Shown: in pieces, positions 57,067 through 64,000 of the stretch
Position numbering within the stretch: position 1 is the stretch's first letter
How the letters are laid out: the number at the start of each line of letters is the position of its first letter
Assembly: GCF_964275005.1 (NCBI RefSeq)
Contig: NC_092699.1
Coordinates: 15,848,149 to 15,912,148 of the forward strand
Direction of reading: 5' to 3'
Source of the DNA: Diadema setosum
Lineage: Eukaryota; Echinodermata; Echinoidea; Diadematoida; Diadematidae
Length of the DNA: 64,000 bases
Made by a program: the position numbers and the translations under genes
The notes under the pieces: model-generated
What the model saw: only the letters and a program-made list of their open reading frames with translations
Told to the model about the DNA's origin: nothing
Databases searched by the model: none

Positions 57067-57360
57067 ACTGCGAGGCGTGTAAGTTGGAAGGCTCCGAGAC
57101 CATGGAGCTTTTAACAAGGGGAGGAGAACGCTACGCAAACGTCGATTCGAGTTTACCATATTTCAGCGAGCTCAAGGCGACTGATAACAGCGATGATGAC
57201 GTGGAAGTTATTTGCAGAATTGATGGCCAAGATGTAGCCAAAAAACCGGTACAGGTTGCCATCAAATCGGGCAGCACAGAAGCGACGGCTGACATGACAT
57301 GTACTGGATACGAGGAAAATCTGCTGAACTGCACTCATACCGTGAAAATCACCGTCAAAG
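57067..57360 (+). CDS. Exon 10: A3
   Basis: Ninety-eight codons, phase 1 both ends. Distinct residues: LPYFSEL (others LPFF), AKKPVQVAIKSGSTEATAD. Otherwise as A2 and A4. Confidence 0.9.
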
Positions 57361-57792
57361 GTATGAAATAAAGATTGATGGTCATTTAGGTGTTTTCCTT
57401 TGTTATAGTTTCCAAATATTGGGCCAAGATTAATCTGAAAGTAAAATGGCTCTATATATTGTCTTGAAGGGGAACATTGCTGATAATGGTTTACAGCCTG
57501 AAGAAGACCTATGACCAGAACGAAAAGATATATCTTTCTTATGACACGCAATAAACTCTCTAAAGTTGTTCTAGCTTGAGCAATGAATTTATGTTTATGT
57601 TCAACGATAATACCATTTTTAGATGATGATGGTCATGAGAGGATGAAAGGAAATAATGTGAACTAGAAAACATTGTTTATAGGATGGTATGTAGTAGTGC
57701 TTGTCTAAGAGTAAGTCAGACGCAGATGACGATGAATATGACTGACTGTAATCATGTTTCATTTCAAAGTATGTTTTTATAAATCCATACAG
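57361..57792 (+). other. Intron 10 (A-to-B array intron)
   Basis: 432 bp and uninterrupted. With intron 12 (424 bp) it shows the basic length of the A-to-B intron; intron 6 (813 bp) and intron 8 (1.7 kb) are the same intron with insertions. Confidence 0.75.
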
Positions 57793-58041
57793 ACAAGGAG
57801 GCACCGAGTATGACTGATCCGAATTTGGAGGCTTCCTATTGCACTGACATCGGAAAGGCGACGAGATTGATCGAGGAAGGGCTTCTGATACCCACATGTG
57901 ATGACAATGTTGATGACTCGGTAGAAGCTACAGGAGTGCCATCTGGAGGTGAATTCTCCATTGGAGTAACGAAGTACACTGCTACATGCACAGATGGGTC
58001 TGGCAACAAAGTGGAAAAAACATATACATTCGAGGTGAAAG
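57793..58041 (+). CDS. Exon 11: B3
   Basis: Eighty-three codons, phase 1 both ends. Unique residues: NLEASYCTDIGKATRL (others NLKASYCTDTGKATKL) and VTKYTATC as in B1. Confidence 0.9.
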
Positions 58042-60226
58042 GTGAGATATTGTCAGACTTTAGGGTTGTAGATACCAAAAGTCGTATAAATAGAATAATA
58101 TGAAAGAAGTTTCCGATTTTGTTTGTTTGTTTCTTTCTTTTAATGTAAGTCGTGAATGGGTAGGTATGATCATACGATAGCGGCATGTTCTTATTTCTTA
58201 TGAACGTGATAGGTTTGGGAGATTTCAGCCGTCGCGTTTTTACGAAATAAGAAAATACCTTCCAAAACGTTGGAAGGCGATATACGTATCCGTAATAATT
58301 ATGTAAAAACATGCTCTACCGCTATATTAAGTTGATTTTCAGTACAACGAGTAAAACTGACTACAAAAGCTTTACCAATTACAGCTGAATTAGAGATTTT
58401 TAAGAGCGCCTTTTCACCAGATATATGGATATAAAAATAATTTCCTTGAACAATTGCACCAAAAGTAAAGGAAGCTGTTGAATTTTCGAGAGGTCAATAT
58501 CTAAAATGAAGAGGGGCATCAGTCTTAAGCACAAGTGTGGACGAGATGAGGTGACGATGTCACACCGTCACATATCTTATGTTGGTATTGTACTGAGCAA
58601 ATTATTCTAAACAGTAGCTACTTCTCGGCATAAAGCAACCTTAATTCCCTTTACGGAATGGAACGAGAGTTGAGTTACTGTAACTGATATTTGGAGTCGA
58701 GTTTAAGATGCAAGACGGTAATCTTAAATGAGATCATTCTTTCAAGAATGTAAACTTAGAAGGAGAGTGTAAGAGCAAAATTGTCAATATCACACACAGA
58801 CACACACACACACTCACATGTATACATTATGTACATGTATATATCAAGATGTATAACGATGAGCGGCAATGAGGTACCTTTAGAATGAATGTAAATCGTT
58901 TGTGATCAACGTAAATTAAAGTGTTGCGGTAATATATGTATATAAGATTTATGTTTATTTAGAAGGTGGATTAAGGTTCTTCTAGTTTAAGATCCATTCG
59001 AATGCAAGGAACATGCGCTTTATTATCAGCAGTAGTTAGTGGTCCTGATAACATTACAAAGGGAAGTATATAAGTCAGCACTTTAGGGATTCACTTTACT
59101 TCAATCAAACATCTTGTATACTTTTCTAGACTGCCAAACCAAGTTGGAAAGTTTTGAGACCGTGTTGAAACATGGTTAGGCCCGAAATCTGACTTTGGCA
59201 CCCTGACTAGTCCGGTCAAGTACAGGCAAAGTAGCTACCAGTATATACACTGTCCCTCGGCTAGAAAATAAAATGGACATTCTGTGTGTGAGAGAGTCCC
59301 AACTCGTGGTAAACGATCCCGCTTCATTCATCATAAAGAGAGGGTACATAACCCGCTGGAGTGGTCCGCCTCGATTAATACATCACTATCAAAAACGTGC
59401 CTTCGAGATCAGACTTGTGCATTTATATCTCAAACTGGAAATTAGTGTATCGTTGATTTCTTGATATTATTGTATTTGTTCCAATACAACATGTGAATAT
59501 ACATACTTTCTCGACAATGCAAAGGAAAACAAACTTGACAAAACTTACCAAATTTTGTAAATTTCTAGACAAATACCGATAGAAAGTTCTTGGAAATCAA
59601 AGGGACTGCTAAAAACACAGACTTTTTAGTCTGCATTTTCCTCATTGAAAAAAAAAAAAAAAACATCTCGTTACAAAAATGATAAAACAAGGCAAATAAG
59701 TCAAAAAAGTTTAAACATAAAATAAGACAGAGATCAAGTGCACACGTAAACTCACATAAACAAACACAAGACAGAAGCTTTCTTGTAGTTGAAGAAAGGG
59801 GAAAAGTAAGTAAGCGTGGTTTGAATGACAGAAATACAGCGATAGGGGACGAGGGATAGGATAACATCGTCCTGAGCAATATATCAGTAGCAAGTGGAAG
59901 GAATGTGTGCTTTTATATCGCTGTCCATGTGTGACACCACGAATGGTTGTACTCTTCTTATCCAACGATTGAGGTACTGAAACGTTAACAAAAATTAGAC
60001 ATTTGATTTGATAGTCCAAATTTCCTCAAATTTCACTAATGTGTTTTCTTTATTTCTGTTTTCACTAAATGTACATACATTTGGGTCTTCATTCTCCTTT
60101 AAGTAAGAAATTCAGATTTTCCAAGTGATAACTATCAGGAAACCTAACAATTATTATGGAAATATGTCACTTAACGTATGTTTCCTCTGGCTTTAATATC
60201 CATTATGAACACTTTTCTTTTTTAAG
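58042..60226 (+). other. Intron 11 (B-to-A array intron)
   Basis: 2,185 bp, the cleanest copy of this intron. CA microsatellite near 58795-58815, TATA-like motif 59067-59074, relic exon 59130-59185. No transposon seen. Confidence 0.75.
59130..59185 (+). pseudogene. Relic A-type exon start, unit 3
   Basis: ACTGCCAAACCAAGTTGG, AAAGTTTTGAGACCGTG after TTTTCTAG. A 4-base deletion relative to the unit 2 and 4 relics (ATGT missing). Followed by the same stop. Confidence 0.55.
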
Positions 60227-60520
60227 ACTGCGAGGCGTGTAAGTTGGAAGGCTCCGAGACCATGGAGCTGTTAACAAGGGGAGGAGAACGCTACGTAAAC
60301 GTCGATTCGAGTTTACCATTTTTCAGCGAGCTCAAGGCGACTGATAACAGCGATGATGACGTGGAAGTTATTTGCAGAATTGATGGCCAAGATGTAGCCC
60401 AAAAACCGGTACAGGTTGCCATCAAATCGGGCAGCACACAAGCGACGGCTGACATGACATGTACTGGATACGAGGAAAATCTGCTGAACTGCACTCATAC
60501 CGTGAAAATCACCGTCAAAG
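60227..60520 (+). CDS. Exon 12: A4
   Basis: Ninety-eight codons, phase 1 both ends. YVNVD (as A5), LPFF and AQKPVQVAIKSGSTQ: a combination of A5-like N-terminal and A3-like middle residues. Confidence 0.9.
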
Positions 60521-60944
60521 GTATGAAATAAAGATTGATGGTCATTTAGGTGTTTTCCTTTGTTGTATTTGCCAAATATTGGGCAAAGATTAATCTGAAA
60601 GTGAACTGGCCCTATATAGTGCCTTGAAGGGGAACTTGGTGATAATGGTTTATAGCCTGAAGAACACCTATTACGAGTCTTTCCTATGACACGCAGTACA
60701 AGTCTCTAAAGTTGTCATAGCATCAGCAATGAAATAATATGTATGTCCAATGATTATACAATTTTTAGACGATGATCCTTAAAGGATGAAAGGAAATAAT
60801 GTGAACTAGAAAACATTGTTTTTAGGATGATATGTAGTAATACTTGTCTAAGAGTAAGTCAGACGCGGATGACGATGTGACTGACTGTAATCATGTGTCA
60901 TTTCAAAGTATGTTTTTTTTTTTTTTTTTCATAAATCCATACAG

Positions 60945-61193
60945 ACAAGGAGGCACCGAGTATGACTGATCCGAACTTGAAAGCTTCCTATTGCACTGAC
61001 ACCGGAAAGGCGACGAAATTGATCGAGGAAGGGCTTCTGATACCCACATGTGATGACAATGTTGATGACTCGGTAGAAGCTACAGGAGTGCCATCTGGAG
61101 GTGAATTCTCCATTGGAGTAACGACGTACACTGCTACATGCACAGATGGGTCTGGCAACAAAGTGGAAAAAACATATACATTCGAGGTGAAAG
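60945..61193 (+). CDS. Exon 13: B4
   Basis: Eighty-three codons, phase 1 both ends. Peptide identical to B2. The acceptor is preceded by an expanded T run (60912-60929), absent from the other units. Confidence 0.9.
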
Positions 61194-63362
61194 GTGAGAT
61201 ATTGTCAGACTTTAGGGTTGTAGACACCAAAAGTCGTATAAATGGAATGATGAAAGAAATTTACAATTTTGTTTGTTTGTTTCTTTCAATGCAAGTCGTT
61301 AATGGTTAAATATGATCATACGATAGCTGCATGTTGTTATTACTTATGAACGTGATAGGTTTGGAAGATTTCAGCCGTGGCGTTTTACGAAATAAGAAAA
61401 TACCTTCGCAAAACGTTGGAAGGCGCTATACTTATCCGTAATAATTATATAAAAGCATGCTCTACCGCTATATCAAGTTAATTTTCATTACAACGAGTAA
61501 AACTGAATACAAAAGCTTTACCAATTACAGTTGAATTAGAAATTTTTAAGAGCGCCTTTTCACCAGATACAGGGATATAACAATAATTTCCTTGAACAAT
61601 TGCACCAAACGTAAAGGAAGCTGTTGAATTTTCGAGAAATCAATATCTAAAATGAAGAGGGGCATCAGTCTTAAGCACAAGTGTGGACGAGATGAGGTGA
61701 CGATGTCACACCGTCACATATCTTATGTTGGTATTGTACTGAACAAATCATTCTAAACAGTAGCTACTTCTCGGCATAAAGCAACCTTAATTCCTTTTAC
61801 GGAATGGAACGAGAGTTCAGTTACTGTAACTAATATTTGGAGTCGAGTTTAAGATGCACGACGTTAATCTTAAATGAGATCATTCTTTCAAGAATGTAAA
61901 CTTAGAAGGAGAGTGTAAGAGCAAAATTGTCAATATCACACACAGAAACACACACACACTCACATGTATACATTATGTACATGTATATATCAAGATGTAT
62001 AACGATGAGCGGCAATTAGGTACCTTTAGAATGAATGTAAATCGTTTGTGATCAACCTAAATTAAAGTGTTGCGGTAATATATGTATATAAAAGATTTAT
62101 GTTTATTTAGAAGGTGGACCAAGGTTCTTCTAGTTTAAGATCCATTCGAATGCAAGGAACATGCGCTTTATTATCAGCAGTAGTTAGTGGTCCTGATAAC
62201 ATTATAAAGGGAAGTATATAAGTCAGCACTTTAGGTATTCACTTTACTTCAATCAAACATCTTGTAAACTTTTCTAGACTGCAAAACCATGTAAGTTGGA
62301 AAGTTTTGAGACCGTGTTGAAACATAGTTAGGCCCGAAATCTGACTTCGGCACCCGGATTAGTTCGGTCAAGTACAAGCAAAGTAGCTATTACTATAAAC
62401 TGTCCTTCGGATAGAAAAATAAATGGACATCATGTGAGTGAGAGAGTCCGATCTCATGCATGTAAACGATCCTGCTTCATTCATCACAAAGTGAGGGTAC
62501 ATAACCCGCTGGAGTGGTCCGCCTCGATTAATACATCACTATCAAAAACGTGCCTTTGACGGCAGACTTGTGCATTTTTATCTCAAACTGGAAATTAGTG
62601 TATCGTTGATTTCTTGATATTATTGTATTTGTTCAAATACAACATGTGAATATATATACTTTCTCGACAATGCAAAGGAAAACAAACTTGACAAAACTTA
62701 CCAAATTTTGTAAATTTCTAGACAAATACCGATAGAAAGATCTTGGAAATTAAAGGAAGTGCTAAAAAAACAGCGTTTTAGTCTGCATTTCCCTCTTTAA
62801 AAAAAAATCTAGTTACAAAAATGATATAACAAGGCAAATAAGTTTTAAAAAAGTTTAAACGTAAAGTAAGACAGAGATCAAGTGTACACGTAAACTCACA
62901 TAAGCAAACACAAGACAGCTTTCTTGTAATTGAATAAAGGGGAAAAGTAAGTAAGCGTGGTTTGAATGACAGAAAGACAGCGATGGGGGACGAGGGATAA
63001 CATCGTCCTGTGCAATATATCAGTAACAAGTGGAAGGAATGTGTGCTTTTATCTCGCTGTCCATGTGTGACACCACGAAGGGTTGTACTCTTCTTATCCA
63101 ACGATTGCGGTACCGAAACGTTAACAAAAATTAGACTTTTGATTTGATTGTCCAAATTTCCTCAAATTTCACGTACGTGTTTTCTCAATTTCTGTTTTCA
63201 CTACATGTACATACATTTGGGTCTTCATTATCCTTCAAGTAAGAAATGCAGATTTTCCAAGTGATACTTATCAGGAGACCTAACAATTATTATGGAAATA
63301 TGTCACTTTACGTATGATTCCTCTGACTTTAATATCCATTATGAATATTTTTGTTTTTTAAG
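61194..63362 (+). other. Intron 13 (B-to-A array intron)
   Basis: 2,169 bp, colinear with intron 11. CA microsatellite near 61940-61960, TATA-like motif 62215-62222, relic exon 62278-62335. Confidence 0.75.
62278..62335 (+). pseudogene. Relic A-type exon start, unit 4
   Basis: ACTGCAAAACCATGTAAG, TTGGAAAGTTTTGAGACC after TTTTCTAG, then a stop in CATAGTTAGG. Closest to the unit 2 relic. Confidence 0.6.
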
Positions 63363-63656
63363 ACTGCGAGGCGTGTAAGTTGGAAGGCTCCGAGACCATG
63401 GAACTTTTAACACGGGGAGGAGAACGCTACGTAAACGTCGATTCGAGTTTACCATTTTTCAGCGAGCTCGAGGCGACTGATAACAGCGATGATGACGTGG
63501 AAGTTGTTTGCAGAATTGATGGCCAAGATGTAGCCCAAAAACCGAAAAGGGTTGCCATCAAATCGGGCAGCACACAAGCGACGGCTGACATGACATGTAC
63601 TGGATATGAGGAGAATCTGCTGAACTGCACTCATACCGTGAAAATCACCGTCAAAG
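63363..63656 (+). CDS. Exon 14: A5
   Basis: Ninety-eight codons, phase 1 both ends. YVNVD, SELEATD (others SELKATD), VEVVCR and AQKPKRVAIKSGSTQ. The intron that follows (63657 onward) matches the A-to-B intron, so a B5 exon is expected just past the window. Confidence 0.9.
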
Positions 63657-64000
63657 GTATGAAATAAAGATTGATGGTCATTTAGGTGTTTTCCTTTGTT
63701 ATAGTTTCCAAATATTGGGCCAAGATTAATCTGAAAGTAAAATGGCCCTATATATTGTCTTGAAGGCGAACTTGGTGATAATGGTTTACAGCCTGAAGAA
63801 GACCTATGACCAGAACGTGTCTTATGACACGCAACAAACTCTCTAAAGTTGTTCTAGCATGAGCAATGAATTTTTGTTTATGTTTAACGATGATACCATT
63901 TTTAGACGATGGTCATGAAAGGATGAAAGGAAATAATGTGAACTAGAAAACATTGTTTATAGGATGAAATGTAGTAGTTCTTGTCTAAGAGTAAGTCAGA
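63657..64000 (+). other. Start of the next A-to-B intron
   Basis: Colinear with introns 10 and 12 to the window edge (last words GTCTAAGAGTAAGTCAGA match about 57703-57720). The gene continues. Confidence 0.8.

Larger units (their letters stand above)
2350..63656 (+). other. Secreted CCP-HYR repeat protein gene (overall span; continues past the window)
   Basis: Fourteen exons on the plus strand can be chained. Nearly all introns are phase 1, the usual arrangement for shuffled extracellular modules; only the split first HYR has a phase-0 intron. Domain order is signal peptide, CCP, HYR, HYR (B-like), then A-B-A-B-A-B-A-B-A. The visible product is about 1,094 residues with no stop and no membrane segment so far. 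HYR domains are known from hyalin, fibrosurfin and SVEP1-type proteins, where they act in adhesion or matrix. A matrix, coelomic or cell-coat role is therefore likely, but no ortholog can be named. The long introns (8.4, 24.4 and 10.9 kb) are filled with transposons. The last exons and the poly(A) site lie beyond 64000. Confidence 0.8.

Noticed and set aside
1-64000. tRNA and rRNA genes
   Set aside because: I looked for a T-loop GGTTCGAATCC-like word with a paired acceptor stem and for rRNA core words, and found none convincing. A covariance-model scan would be decisive.

Overview
The window is animal nuclear DNA: AT-rich, intron-rich and full of transposons. It holds the 5' part of one large plus-strand gene for a secreted multidomain protein (signal peptide, one Sushi/CCP domain, then many HYR or hyalin-repeat domains). 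HYR-rich secreted proteins, a DIRS-type tyrosine-recombinase retrotransposon, CR1/L2-like LINEs and a fold-back element resembling the sea urchin TU class together suggest an echinoderm, most likely a sea urchin. The organism is inferred; no marker gene names the species. Layout: 1-2170 is upstream DNA with diverged repeats. A CCAAT box and a TTTAAAAA box lie at 2174-2229. The gene starts at ATG 2350 and is still open at the right edge. Fourteen coding exons can be placed with matching splice sites and phases: signal peptide (2350-2425), CCP (4970-5209), a first HYR split over two exons (13632-13720 and 14665-14821), a one-exon HYR (15203-15457), then alternating A exons (98 codons) and B exons (83 codons): A1, B1, A2, B2, A3, B3, A4, B4, A5. 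They sum to about 3.28 kb, or roughly 1,094 residues. From 52 kb onward the exon pairs and their introns are near-identical tandem units, 3.1 kb each where uninterrupted. Each unit also carries a dead third exon start and a TATA-like motif. Intron 5 (15458-39896, 24.4 kb) is swollen by nested insertions: a TA-flanked inverted-repeat element (about 19925-39220) contains a DIRS-like retrotransposon (about 20767-39127, minus strand, an old broken copy). That in turn contains a 9.7-kb inverted-repeat element (23135-32836) with its own spliced gene of repeated ~39-residue exons, a 1.1-kb inverted repeat (33735-34870), a 1.8-kb fold-back element made of GATAAAC/GTTTATC units (35563-37365) and a GC-rich MITE (38175-38779). 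Intron 7 (41253-52165) holds about 10.5 kb absent from the other units, with at least six terminal-inverted-repeat elements, two of them near 50-51.6 kb flanked by 9- and 10-bp duplications as in Mutator-like elements. The HYR protein has a signal peptide, disulfide-type cysteines and no membrane segment in the visible part, so it is probably extracellular (matrix, coelomic fluid or cell-surface coat). Its exact role cannot be read from sequence. I found no tRNA, rRNA, CRISPR array or bacterial-type operon. Splice junctions are read by eye from GT/AG, phase and domain continuity; no transcript data were available.
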